Source of the DNA: Paenibacillus_AR mesotrionivorans
GTDB taxonomy: Bacteria; Bacillota; Bacilli; Paenibacillales; NBRC-103111
Direction: 5' to 3'
DNA: 64,000 nucleotides
Assembly: GCF_046098205.1 (NCBI RefSeq)
Contig: NZ_JBJURJ010000010.1
Coordinates: forward strand, 186,001-250,000
Shown: in pieces, positions 10,133 through 17,869 of the stretch
How positions within the stretch are numbered: the first letter of the stretch is position 1
Layout: the number at the start of each line of letters is the position of its first letter
Translations under genes and position numbers: made by a program
The notes under the pieces: model-generated
What the model saw: only the letters and a program-made list of their open reading frames with translations
Told to the model about the DNA's origin: nothing
Databases searched by the model: none

Positions 10133-12088
10133 CTATTTAAACTGGAACCAAGTTAAATTTGCAACTGTGGTTGAATCTGACTTCACAAAAGTAACATATA
10201 CCGTATGGGTTCCTACAGCTGTCCCGGCATTAAGCGGGATATTCTTGAGTGACCATGTCTGCCATCCGCCTGTGCTTTCTGCCGTCCAATAACCCAACAT
10301 AGTGCCTGTAGGGCTGTCCAGGTGAAATTCTATCCTTCCGCCGGAATTAGCGGAGGCAACCTTCAAATCAATACTTGTTTTAGCTGTACTGCCAAAGTCT
10401 ACATTCTTAAACGCGATATAGTCACCATTACTCCCTCCGCCAACATCCAGCCCGCCATCCGTGCATGCCTCATAGGAAATAACACCAGAACTCAGATTAT
10501 AGCCTTCCGCTTCAAATTTCAATGTGTTGAACTTTGGAGCTGCAGCATAGCTGTTCGTATCTGTGATTTGCAATTCTGCCAATGTCGTTGCCGCAACTCC
10601 ACCGACGCGAACATTGTTTATTGTAACTCCGGAGACAGTAGAGGTGTCACTCCACCCCTTCATTATGGAAACTTCACCTAAAGCGCGTAAATTGATATTA
10701 TTGTAGACCACATTTTTGATCGGACCGCTTTTTGCAGAAAGATCAAACCACCTGGAGTGAACACCGGATCTTGGCCAGAAGCCTTCTACATCTATATTGT
10801 CAAAAATGATGTTTTGAGCTGCCGGAGTCCCATAAAGATGACCCACCGCTACAGCGCGCCAGCACCGGTATACATAAGAGTTTTTAACAACGATGCCATC
10901 CTGAAGCTGTTTCACTCCATCTCCAACCTTGAATGCTCCACATCTGCTCCAAGCTAAAGCATCATCTACAACGACATTGGACTGGCTTTCAGGACTTCCA
11001 GGCCAGTTTGCGGCTATATCCGTAGTTGCTACATCCCATGTCTTAAAGGAGTATGTGTCATCCTCCGATACGGCTACAGTGTGCTTGATGAGTACATTCT
11101 GGCTCTCTTGAATGTCGATTGCATCATTTTCATAATCATGTTCATTGTTGTTGAAGTGTTTTGTATTCTGGAAGGTTACATTATTAGATCTTGTAACGAT
11201 GGTAGCCCAGCCACCGCTGTCTCTTATGGTGATGCCGTCAACCGTGAAGTTGCTGCACTGCAAGGGTACAAGAATATTGTTCAAATAATTGTTTGTATTC
11301 CTCATATAATGGCCATTGCCGTCAATCGTTCCCCTGCCGTATATCTTAATATTGTTTGCATTGGTTTCGGTATAAATAAACCATGTTCCATCCTTATTCA
11401 GAGAATTCTTATGAAAATGGGTCGTGTAATCGTTTGGATTTCCTGAACCCCTTATAACCGAACCACCCTCCAAATAAACCGAAACATTACTTTTTAACAC
11501 AAGGTTTCCGCACTTATAAACTCCGGCTGGAACGTATACGATACCGCCACCAGCTGCGTTAGCCGCATTGATGGCATTTTGTATGGCAGTTGTAGCCATA
11601 GCGTTCCCGGTACTGTCGGCACCGTATTGAGTTTTAACATTGTATATGCCTGTACCGGATGAAGCCGGAACATTGGTTTCAAGCGCATCTGCCGCAATAA
11701 CCAGATCCTTCAGGTTATTGATTTTAACGATCAGATATTGTGGTGATGAAAGTGTAAAGGTAAGTGTATTGCCGCTCTTCGTTGCCGTGATTCCCAAAGC
11801 CAGGGGAGAAATTCGATATGTATTGATTGGTTCGCTTGCTGTTATGGTGATTGTAGTCGTCCCTGAAAAAGAGAAATTACAATAGTTATAGTTTACAAAT
11901 ACCTCCGAAGTGTCGATGACCGGTATATTCGTAGAGTCTGCTGTTACCGTGTATTGACTGGTCGTGGTATAGCTCGACGGTAATGGATAGCTTACAATGG
12001 TAGCCGCGCTTGCTGTCAAAGGAACGACAGTTAACAGACTGGCCAGCATACAAATCATTAAGCTTAATAGTTTTAACCTTTTCAACAT
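10133..12088 (-). CDS. Secreted right-handed beta-helix glycoside hydrolase (GH28-like) with C-terminal CBM6-like domain
   Basis: The product has 651 residues with a 28-residue signal peptide (LLTVVPLTASA-A). Residues ~30-145 form an N-terminal beta-sandwich. From ~150 (YNVKTQYGADSTG...AIQNAINAA..GGGIVYVPAGVY) there is a pectate-lyase-3/GH28 type parallel beta-helix. Family-like acidic motifs occur at NDAIDIQES and VSEDDTYSFKT, followed by AVGHLYG. The last ~130 residues (FEAEGYN...DYIAFKNVDFG...WQTWSL) read as a carbohydrate-binding module of the CBM6 type. The enzyme is expected to act outside the cell on plant or microbial polysaccharide; polygalacturonan is a guess from the fold, and dextranase-like GH49 is an alternative. 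The start is supported by GAAAGAGGG upstream. Confidence 0.85.
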   Translation of the reverse strand: MLKRLKLLSLMICMLASLLTVVPLTASAATIVSYPLPSSYTTTSQYTVTADSTNIPVIDTSEVFVNYNYCNFSFSGTTTITITASEPINTYRISPLALGITATKSGNTLTFTLSSPQYLIVKINNLKDLVIAADALETNVPASSGTGIYNVKTQYGADSTGNAMATTAIQNAINAANAAGGGIVYVPAGVYKCGNLVLKSNVSVYLEGGSVIRGSGNPNDYTTHFHKNSLNKDGTWFIYTETNANNIKIYGRGTIDGNGHYMRNTNNYLNNILVPLQCSNFTVDGITIRDSGGWATIVTRSNNVTFQNTKHFNNNEHDYENDAIDIQESQNVLIKHTVAVSEDDTYSFKTWDVATTDIAANWPGSPESQSNVVVDDALAWSRCGAFKVGDGVKQLQDGIVVKNSYVYRCWRAVAVGHLYGTPAAQNIIFDNIDVEGFWPRSGVHSRWFDLSAKSGPIKNVVYNNINLRALGEVSIMKGWSDTSTVSGVTINNVRVGGVAATTLAELQITDTNSYAAAPKFNTLKFEAEGYNLSSGVISYEACTDGGLDVGGGSNGDYIAFKNVDFGSTAKTSIDLKVASANSGGRIEFHLDSPTGTMLGYWTAESTGGWQTWSLKNIPLNAGTAVGTHTVYVTFVKSDSTTVANLTWFQFK

Positions 12089-12247
12089 AAATAAACCCTC
12101 TTTCGTAGTTTTTTAGAAAACACTCTGTCATCAGTGAATAATGATTCACCAGCGATGCTCTATCACTCCCTTTCATAAAGTCGATATATTCCTGTCTGCG
12201 CTATTTGCACTTGGAAAATATCGCACTTTGTCATCTATGAAAATCAC

Positions 12248-12297
12248 AAAAAAGGGCTAAATTTGCACTTTTTCGCCTCAAATTTAGCCTTTTTTTG
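12248..12297. terminator. Terminator-like hairpin in the long leader of the beta-helix hydrolase gene
   Basis: AAAAAAGGGCTAAATTTG pairs with CAAATTTAGCCTTTTTT around a ~14-base loop, with T-runs on both strands. On the minus strand it lies between the predicted promoter (about 12400-12427) and the hydrolase start at 12088, so it could be a leader attenuator or simply an extragenic palindrome. Confidence 0.6.
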
Positions 12298-12399
12298 CTC
12301 CAAAACCACTACATATAGGGGTCAAACCGTCTTGTTTACCCTTTGAGCCACTGTTTATCATCGTTATTATGGAATATAAATACATATTATGGGTTTATA

Positions 12400-12427
12400 A
12401 GTATAATGATAGCACTTACAATGTAAA
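12400..12427 (-). promoter_or_regulatory. Promoter with overlapping cre-like box for the beta-helix hydrolase
   Basis: On the minus strand TTTACA (12427-12422), a 16-base spacer and TATACT (12405-12400) form a good sigma-A promoter. Between and across these elements lies TGTAAGTGCTATCA (12420-12407), which differs at one position from the CcpA cre consensus TGWAANCGNTNWCA. This would give a leader of roughly 300 nt before the start codon. Confidence 0.45.
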
Positions 12428-12548
12428 TATCAAGTAAAATGTGAAATGGGTAGGCGGAAATTTGAAATGCAAGGTATTAGCCGGTTTGTTTGTTCACGTC
12501 CTTCCACAAAAAGCAGATCCTTCAACTCTTCCAATTTTTTTCATTATC

Positions 12549-12684
12549 ATGAAAAACTACAACGAAACAAAGGAAGATGGGACTCCTGTGGTATTTTGAC
12601 TCTGATGGTAATGCTGAAATGGATATGGACTTTGATCATTCAAACGGTGATGGCTCTCATACATTTCCTCTAGGCAGCGATTAA
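12549..12684 (+). pseudogene. Frameshifted remnant resembling the C-terminus of a polymorphic-toxin/RHS-type protein
   Basis: Two overlapping frames join into one short peptide: MKNYNETKEDGTPV ends one frame, and WYFDSDGNAEMDMDFDHSNG plus DGSHTFPLGSD continues in another after a one-base shift near 12589. The pattern WYFDSDGNAEMDMDFDH..GDGSHTFP resembles the tail of secreted polymorphic-toxin or phage-associated proteins as I recall them; I cannot name the family securely. There is no usable start signal and no upstream toxin body, so it is a decayed fragment. Confidence 0.45.
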
Positions 12685-12688
12685 CCGC

Positions 12689-12727
12689 AAAGGCGGTTGC
12701 CTCTGTGTTTCAGAGCACCGCCTTTTG
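12689..12727 (+). terminator. Hairpin terminator after the toxin-like remnant
   Basis: AAAGGCGGT pairs with ACCGCCTTT, with an inner CTCTG/CAGAG stem, followed by T. It begins five bases after the remnant's stop codon, as if it was the original terminator of the lost gene. Confidence 0.65.
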
Positions 12728-12744
12728 AAAATATGTGTAGAGAA

Positions 12745-12771
12745 AGAGAACGCCGAGGAATGGCGTTCTCT
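12745..12771. terminator. Second short hairpin
   Basis: AGAGAACGCC pairs perfectly with GGCGTTCTCT around a 7-base loop. There is no strong T-tract, and its role is uncertain. Confidence 0.35.
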
Positions 12772-12983
12772 TCTGTAGTCCCTTCCATCAGTTGTAAACG
12801 ATGCATAAGTCGCAGAACACAGATAATTCAGCACTTCTAGGTATCGGCTCGACGTAGTCCTATTACGCACTCCACCTGTGTGGAGTACTCAATGTGATCA
12901 AATCTTATACCATGTGCCCTCATCCAATGACTGTGGAATACCAATTGCCTTCAAGAAGAGTTTTCAGAAAAAACTTCGATAAG

Positions 12984-13018
12984 CAAAAAAAGGCCCACCC
13001 GTGACGGGTGGGTTTTAT
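12984..13018. terminator. Bidirectional rho-independent terminator
   Basis: CCCACCCGT/ACGGGTGGG is a 9-bp stem with a one-base loop. It is flanked by TTTTATT on the plus strand and by a TTTTTTT run on the minus strand. The minus-strand polarity is the stronger, implying a transcript coming from about 13160 leftward. Confidence 0.75.
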
Positions 13019-13160
13019 TGATAATTTCTCTGGTACTTCCCCTTGGTATCACAACTTGTTTGTTCTTTTCGCTCGGGAGCTTGCTTGCCTGGCCCTTGTT
13101 TGGCCCCGTTCTTACAAACGGGCGACAGTCCTTGAATACGTTGTTTTTTTCCAATGTAAC
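12990..13160 (-). other. Possible small RNA or short gene ending at a strong terminator
   Basis: On the minus strand this stretch holds a hairpin (CCCGTT-TGTAAG-AACGGG near 13110-13127) and ends in the strong terminator at 12984-13018. A TTG-started 67-codon frame (12951-13154) with AGAAGG upstream covers it but reads straight through the terminator, which argues against a real protein. I do not recognise the sequence. Confidence 0.25.
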
Positions 13161-13239
13161 CTTCTAGCTACTTACGCGATCTAATGTATGTAACGTTACG
13201 AATATTCTAATACTGTTATTCAAGAAAGCAGGTGAACCC

Positions 13240-13773
13240 TTGCATACAGATCCTATTGTCGTCAAAGCCAAAACCGGGGATCCTGAAGCATTCATGCAGT
13301 TGATGCAAGAGATAGAGCTACCGTTATATAGAACTGCACGGTCTATCGTCAACAAAGACGAAGATTGTGCAGATGCCCTGCAGGAGACGATGCTTAAAGC
13401 CTTTAAGTCGATCCATACACTCAGAGAGCCCGCTTATTTCAAAACGTGGATCTTTCGGATTCTGATTAATGAATGTAACAAAATGGTCAAAAGCAGTTCA
13501 AGAGCCCTCCCTTACGGAGAGCTTCCCGACGTCCCCTCCCTTTCCAAGGATTATGAGAAAATTGAATTATGGGATGCTGTTCAACATCTTGAGGAAAACC
13601 TACGGATTGTCATTCTCCTTCATTACTTACAGGACATGCCGATCAGTCAAATTTCCGATATTCTCAAAATTTCTACAATAGCCGTGAAGACCCGGCTGCA
13701 TCGCGCCCGCAAAAAGCTAAAGCATTCATCTCAAATCAATCATGAAATGGAGTTGCGACATGGTGAACACTAA
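13240..13773 (+). CDS. ECF-type RNA polymerase sigma factor
   Basis: The product has 177 residues, typical for ECF sigma-70 factors. Region 2 (AFMQLMQEIELPLYRTARSI, DCADALQETMLKAF, YFKTWIFRILINECNK) binds core and the -10 element. Region 4 (LEENLRIVILLHYLQDMPIS followed by QISDILKISTIAVKTRLHRARKKLK) is the -35-binding helix-turn-helix. The start is TTG, set by AGCAGGTG five bases upstream. The downstream anti-sigma gene overlaps its 3' end, the usual arrangement for translational coupling. A GTAACGTTAC palindrome at about 13189-13198 lies upstream, but I could not assign a confident autoregulated promoter. The signal it responds to is unknown. Confidence 0.93.
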   Translation: MHTDPIVVKAKTGDPEAFMQLMQEIELPLYRTARSIVNKDEDCADALQETMLKAFKSIHTLREPAYFKTWIFRILINECNKMVKSSSRALPYGELPDVPSLSKDYEKIELWDAVQHLEENLRIVILLHYLQDMPISQISDILKISTIAVKTRLHRARKKLKHSSQINHEMELRHGEH

Positions 13774-14929
13774 GTTAGAAGAACAATTAAAAAACTGCCA
13801 AAGCCTACTTCCCAATCAATTATCGGATATTACTCGCTCCAAGCTGAATGAGACTTACCAAATCATCAGGGAAACCAATAATTCCATCCCCCCCCTTCAG
13901 AGAAAGATAAAGGTATCAAGAACTTTTAATAAACGGTGGGGTTCCACTGTAGCCGCTGCAATCCTTGGACTTGCCCTCATTGCTTCCGGCTTTGTATCGC
14001 CCGTAATGGCTAATGCACTCAAGCAAATTCCGATTTTGGGACAAATCTATTCATTATGGGGAGAAAACAACGGAGATCCCGGTATTCAACAAGCCGAGGA
14101 TTTCATCACAAACGTAAACCAAAGCGTGACCCATGGCAATTTGACAATGAATATACCAACGTTGTTATTTGATGGGACCAGAATTCTTATGAACATAACC
14201 ACTCCTGGAAACACTCTGGCTTCCAAGCCCAATTCGATGCCTTCTGATGCCAATAAAGGGGAGGTGGATACGTTTGAGGTTCTTTATAAAGGCCAACCTC
14301 TACTCTGGAATTACGAACATATGGACGGGGAGGCTGCTTCCAGCATAATGGTTGAGGTTCTCAGCACTTATTATAAGCCGCTCACAACAACACAGACTAT
14401 CCAGTTCCCTGATCAGTTTGACTTGACTGTAAACGTAACATTAAAGGGCTACGATGTCCCGTTCCAATTTGTTCTGCCTGTTACAAGATCAACACCCGTT
14501 ACCGTTCTAACTTCAGAGGAGACCAAGCATCACGATAACATTAACTTGCAGATTAGTAAGGTGGAAATCACCCCAATCACAACGCAGTTATCCGTTGAGT
14601 ACAAAACTAAATCGGGCCAAAGCATAGAAGAAATGCTCGCTTCTATCCCTTCGAAATACAAGGGTGCTAACGGGAGCATCATCGCTCTTCAGTATGACAT
14701 TGTGGATGAACATGGCGTTCAACTGAAGCCCATTGGTTATCACCCTATTAGCGAATCTTATAATATTCGTTTTGAACCGTTCAAGACTCTACCACGTACC
14801 ATAATCATCAAACCGTACTTAGTTGTATCCCTAGGTGAAACTCCACCTGAGGCTAAAGGACGGGTGGAAGTCAAAGATATGGTCAAGGAATACATCCCTG
14901 AGCTAGAGACTGTATTTTCGGTGCAATAG
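13760..14929 (+). CDS. DUF4179-type membrane anti-sigma factor
   Basis: The product has 389 residues from the ATG at 13760, which follows GGAG by 7 bases and overlaps the sigma gene by 14 bases; an ATG at 13742 has a poorer context. The N-terminal ~60 residues are cytosolic. A single transmembrane segment follows at ~60-80 (TVAAAILGLALIASGFVSPV). A ~300-residue beta-rich extracellular region then begins with NALKQIPILGQIYSLWGENN, a phrase characteristic of DUF4179 proteins encoded beside ECF sigma genes. It probably sequesters the sigma factor until an envelope signal is sensed. The cytosolic part shows no clear zinc-binding H..C..C motif, so it is not a classic ZAS anti-sigma. Confidence 0.85.
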   Translation: MVNTKLEEQLKNCQSLLPNQLSDITRSKLNETYQIIRETNNSIPPLQRKIKVSRTFNKRWGSTVAAAILGLALIASGFVSPVMANALKQIPILGQIYSLWGENNGDPGIQQAEDFITNVNQSVTHGNLTMNIPTLLFDGTRILMNITTPGNTLASKPNSMPSDANKGEVDTFEVLYKGQPLLWNYEHMDGEAASSIMVEVLSTYYKPLTTTQTIQFPDQFDLTVNVTLKGYDVPFQFVLPVTRSTPVTVLTSEETKHHDNINLQISKVEITPITTQLSVEYKTKSGQSIEEMLASIPSKYKGANGSIIALQYDIVDEHGVQLKPIGYHPISESYNIRFEPFKTLPRTIIIKPYLVVSLGETPPEAKGRVEVKDMVKEYIPELETVFSVQ

Positions 14930-14987
14930 TTCATCTGTAAAAAGGACCTTAATATCTAGGTTTAAATGGGTATGCAAATCTACTAAA

Positions 14988-15020
14988 GACGAAGCCATAA
15001 TGGGCTTCGTCTTTTTATTT
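14988..15020 (+). terminator. Terminator of the sigma/anti-sigma operon
   Basis: GACGAAGCC pairs with GGCTTCGTC around CATAATG and is followed by TTTTTATTT, a textbook intrinsic terminator 58 bases after the anti-sigma stop. Confidence 0.85.
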
Positions 15021-15099
15021 AATGCTTTAACCCTTGTCTGGACTAACTCAAAGAATGCTTGTAAATTCACATAGTGCTCATTATTTTTATCATTTATAA

Positions 15100-15285
15100 A
15101 CGAATCTCGCAGAAGGGTTAAACATTAGCAAAGGGATGGCTGGTCGGTTAGTAACTTCTTATGCTGTTGGTTCCATTGTAGCGGCAATTCCGTTTGCCAT
15201 GTTTACTGGCAGGTTCAGGCGTCGTCCGCTTCTTCTCACCATCATAGTTGGTTTCTCATTTATCACGACTTTATTCGATTTTTAG
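15100..15285 (+). pseudogene. MFS transporter remnant
   Basis: The open stretch reads TNLAEGLNISKGMAG, LVTSYAVGSIVAAIPFAMFT and RRRPLLLTIIVGFSFI before a stop at 15283. This matches the region from the loop after helix 1 to helix 3 of arabinose-efflux-type MFS permeases (the AGQLVT..A.GS..AAIP and RRRPLLL signatures). The first helix and everything after helix 3 are missing. A further hydrophobic stretch (LFVIAGVYVLATLLL, in frame around 15310-15354) may be the last helix of the same gene after an internal deletion; it overlaps the 3' end of rlmD on the other strand. Confidence 0.7.
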
Positions 15286-15343
15286 CACGAGTTTATTTGT
15301 AATAGCAGGAGTTTATTTGTAATAGCAGGAGTTTATGTGTTGG
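15284..15343. repeat. Three tandem copies of a 20-bp repeat
   Basis: AGCACGAGTTTATTTGTAAT, AGCAGGAGTTTATTTGTAAT and AGCAGGAGTTTATGTGTTGG follow each other directly between the MFS remnant and the end of rlmD. The third copy contains the rlmD stop codon. Confidence 0.85.
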
Positions 15344-16928
15344 CTACACTACTCCTCACCAACAAAGCTACCGATTCTACATGCACCGTCCACGGGAACA
15401 TATCCACCGGCTGCGCTTCGACGGTGCGGTAGCCCGCATCCTCCAGGATGCGCAGGTCGCGGGCCAGGGTGGCCGGGTTGCAGCTGACGTAGACGACGCG
15501 GCGGGGCTGCATCTTGGCGATGCAGTCCAAGAGGGCCGGGTCGCAGCCCTTGCGCGGCGGGTCGACGACGATGACGTCGGCGCGGATGCCGGACTCGGCC
15601 CAGGCCGGGATGACAGTCTCGGCTGCGCCCACGGCAAATTCGGCCTTGTGCTCCAGGCCGTTCAGCTGCGCGTTGCGCCGCGCGTCCTCGATGGCCTCCG
15701 GCACGATCTCGACGCCATAGACCCGCTCCGCGTGCTGCGCCAGGAACAGCGAAATGGTGCCGATGCCGCAATAGGCATCAATGACGGTTTCGCCGCCGGA
15801 GAGAGCTGCGTATTCCAGTGCCTTGCCGTACAGACGCTCCGTCTGCACCGGGTTCACCTGGTAGAAGGACCGGGCGGAGATGGCGAAGCGCACGTCCCCG
15901 ATATAATCATAGATATATTCCTCGCCCCACAGCACCTCTGTCCGCGGGCCGAAGATGACGTTGGTTTTGGCCGTGTTGATATTCTGGCAGATGCTCTTGA
16001 CCCCCGGCAGCTCCCGGCGGATCATCTCCACCAGCTCGCGGCGGCGGGTGAAGTCGTCTCCGTTAGTGACCAGCACCACCATGATGTCTCCCGTGCGGAA
16101 GCCCACCTTGACCACCACATGGCGGATCACACCCCGGCCTGTCTCTTCATCATACGCCCGGATGCCCAACTCCCCGCAGAGAGACTTCACCAGACCTACC
16201 GCCTGGTCATTCCACTCATGCTGGATGAGGCATTCCTTCATGTCTATAATCCGGTGGCTGCCTTGGGCATAGAAGCCGCCAACCAGTCCGCCCTCTACTT
16301 GTCCAAAAGGCACCTGAGCCTTGTTCCGGTAACGCCAAGGATCCTCCATACCGATGGTGGGATGGACCACAATCCCGGAAGAACCCTGCTCTTCTTCGGA
16401 TGGCTCGTCCCCATTCCCAACCGCCGCTTCCCCTGCTTCCGCTACCTTCAGCTTGCCGATGCGCTCCAGGGCGTCCACCACGATCTTCCGCTTTTGCCGC
16501 AGTTGGGCTTCATAGCCCATGTGCTGGAGCTGGCAGCCGCCGCATTCCGTATAAAGCGGGCATGGGGGCTCCTGCCGGTCAGCGCTTCGGCCCGCAACAT
16601 GCAGCAGCTTGGCGTAGCCGAACTGCTTTTTCACATGCTCCACCCGGACACTAACCCGCTCACCCGGCAGTCCCCCATGCACAAAAAGGGTAAAGCCGTC
16701 CGCCGTCCGGCCTACCCCTTCTCCGTCATGTCCGATTCCGATAATCTCCGCGTCCACCACCTGGCCCACGGATAAGGGAGCATCCACAGCTGCAGCCCTT
16801 ACTGACCGGCCATCCTGCCTGCCATTCGGACGGCCGCTGCCGGCTTGACTGCTGCCGCCGCGGCTGCCGGACGGTCTGCCGCCCGCTTCTGGGCTGCGTT
16901 GCCGCCCGTTCTTGCCGTTCTTCTTCAT
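15333..16928 (-). CDS. rlmD: 23S rRNA (uracil-C5)-methyltransferase, RlmD/RlmCD type
   Basis: The product has 531 residues, longer than the ~460 usual for the family. An Arg/Gly/Ser-rich tail covers residues 1-45. A TRAM RNA-binding domain lies at ~50-115 (VGQVVDAEIIGIGHDGEGVG). The iron-sulfur cysteines are in CPLYTECGGCQLQHM. The SAM-binding Rossmann region holds VIDAYCGIGTISLFLAQHA, and the catalytic Cys is in VVYVSCNPATLARDL after VDPPRKGCD. It methylates uracils in 23S rRNA; Bacillus relatives (YefA/RlmCD) modify both U747 and U1939, which is likely here but not provable. A Glu/Gly/Ser-rich insert (AEAGEAAVGNGDEPSEEEQG) lies after the Fe-S loop. GGAGG precedes the ATG. The gene follows dgkB by 12 bases, an order also found in Bacillus. 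Confidence 0.95.
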   Translation of the reverse strand: MKKNGKNGRQRSPEAGGRPSGSRGGSSQAGSGRPNGRQDGRSVRAAAVDAPLSVGQVVDAEIIGIGHDGEGVGRTADGFTLFVHGGLPGERVSVRVEHVKKQFGYAKLLHVAGRSADRQEPPCPLYTECGGCQLQHMGYEAQLRQKRKIVVDALERIGKLKVAEAGEAAVGNGDEPSEEEQGSSGIVVHPTIGMEDPWRYRNKAQVPFGQVEGGLVGGFYAQGSHRIIDMKECLIQHEWNDQAVGLVKSLCGELGIRAYDEETGRGVIRHVVVKVGFRTGDIMVVLVTNGDDFTRRRELVEMIRRELPGVKSICQNINTAKTNVIFGPRTEVLWGEEYIYDYIGDVRFAISARSFYQVNPVQTERLYGKALEYAALSGGETVIDAYCGIGTISLFLAQHAERVYGVEIVPEAIEDARRNAQLNGLEHKAEFAVGAAETVIPAWAESGIRADVIVVDPPRKGCDPALLDCIAKMQPRRVVYVSCNPATLARDLRILEDAGYRTVEAQPVDMFPWTVHVESVALLVRSSVANT

Positions 16929-16940
16929 GTAAAGCCTCCG

Positions 16941-17855
16941 TTATTTGCCTTTATATTTGGAATTGCCGGTTTCGTCCACCAGAATCTGCAGATGGGAGGG
17001 CAGCACCGAGAAGGTTCCCGGCAGTGTACCGCCGAATTCCCCGTCCAGATTCAGCTGGGTATAGTCCGGAGACGTAATTTGGATCTGTTTGGATTGGAAA
17101 TGGATAATATGCGGATCGTTCAGATGCTCTCCCCGCAGGGCAAGTGTCACCACACGGATCATTTCCACCAGATTGCATTTTTTGACCAGAATGATGTCCA
17201 TTAGTCCGTCGTCAATCGCCGCGTCGGGACAGAGCTTCTCGAAGCCCGCCACCGAATTGGTATTGGAGATGAGGAACACCATTACCTCTTCATGCAGCTC
17301 CCGGTCTTCGGATTTCAGGACAATCTCAACAGGGCGAAGGCGTGGCAGCTTCTCCAGCCCTTTCATATAATAAGCCAGCTGGCCCAGCATGGTCTTCAGC
17401 CTGCTGGGAACCTCGTAGGTCAGCTCCGTCAAGGAGCCCCCTCCGGCGATATTGATGAAGTACCGCTGATTGGCTTTGCCCAGATCGATCACCCGGGTGG
17501 CCCCGTGGATGATGATATCGCAGGCGGCCTCCAGATTCTTCGGAATCGACATGGCACGGGCAAAGTCATTGGTGGTGCCCAAGGGCAGAAGGCCTAACGG
17601 CGGCCGGTTCTCCCGTTCAGCCATCCCGTTGATGACCTCATAGAGGGTGCCGTCCCCGCCGGCGGCAATGATGACATCAAATCCGCGTTCAACCGCTTCC
17701 GCCGCAGCCAAAGTCGCATCCCCTTCGCCGGTAGTCGCGTGGGTAGAGGTTTCCAATCCTCCCCGCTCCAACCGCTGCAGAATTTCCGGAAGGCGCCGTT
17801 TCATTTCCTCCCGCCCTGACGTCGGATTGTAAATCAGTCTTGCACGTTTGGCCAT
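16941..17855 (-). CDS. dgkB: Diacylglycerol kinase, DgkB/YerQ family
   Basis: The product has 304 residues, the family length. The catalytic-domain nucleotide motif is IIAAGGDGTLYEVINGMAE (residues ~63-80), preceded by the start RLIYNPTSGR and followed by LGLLPLGTTNDFARAM. The C-terminal beta-sandwich carries NLDGEFGG. The soluble enzyme phosphorylates diacylglycerol to phosphatidic acid so that it re-enters lipid synthesis after lipoteichoic acid assembly. It sits directly upstream of rlmD on the same strand, matching yerQ-yefA in Bacillus subtilis, and 14 bases after the CbiX-type gene, so the three probably share a transcript. Confidence 0.95.
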   Translation of the reverse strand: MAKRARLIYNPTSGREEMKRRLPEILQRLERGGLETSTHATTGEGDATLAAAEAVERGFDVIIAAGGDGTLYEVINGMAERENRPPLGLLPLGTTNDFARAMSIPKNLEAACDIIIHGATRVIDLGKANQRYFINIAGGGSLTELTYEVPSRLKTMLGQLAYYMKGLEKLPRLRPVEIVLKSEDRELHEEVMVFLISNTNSVAGFEKLCPDAAIDDGLMDIILVKKCNLVEMIRVVTLALRGEHLNDPHIIHFQSKQIQITSPDYTQLNLDGEFGGTLPGTFSVLPSHLQILVDETGNSKYKGK

Positions 17856-17869
17856 TCTCCACTCACCCG

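Noticed and set aside
12951..13154. 67-codon minus-strand frame with a TTG start
   Set aside because: It reads through a strong intrinsic terminator inside the frame, and the protein resembles nothing I know. It is kept only as a possible RNA.
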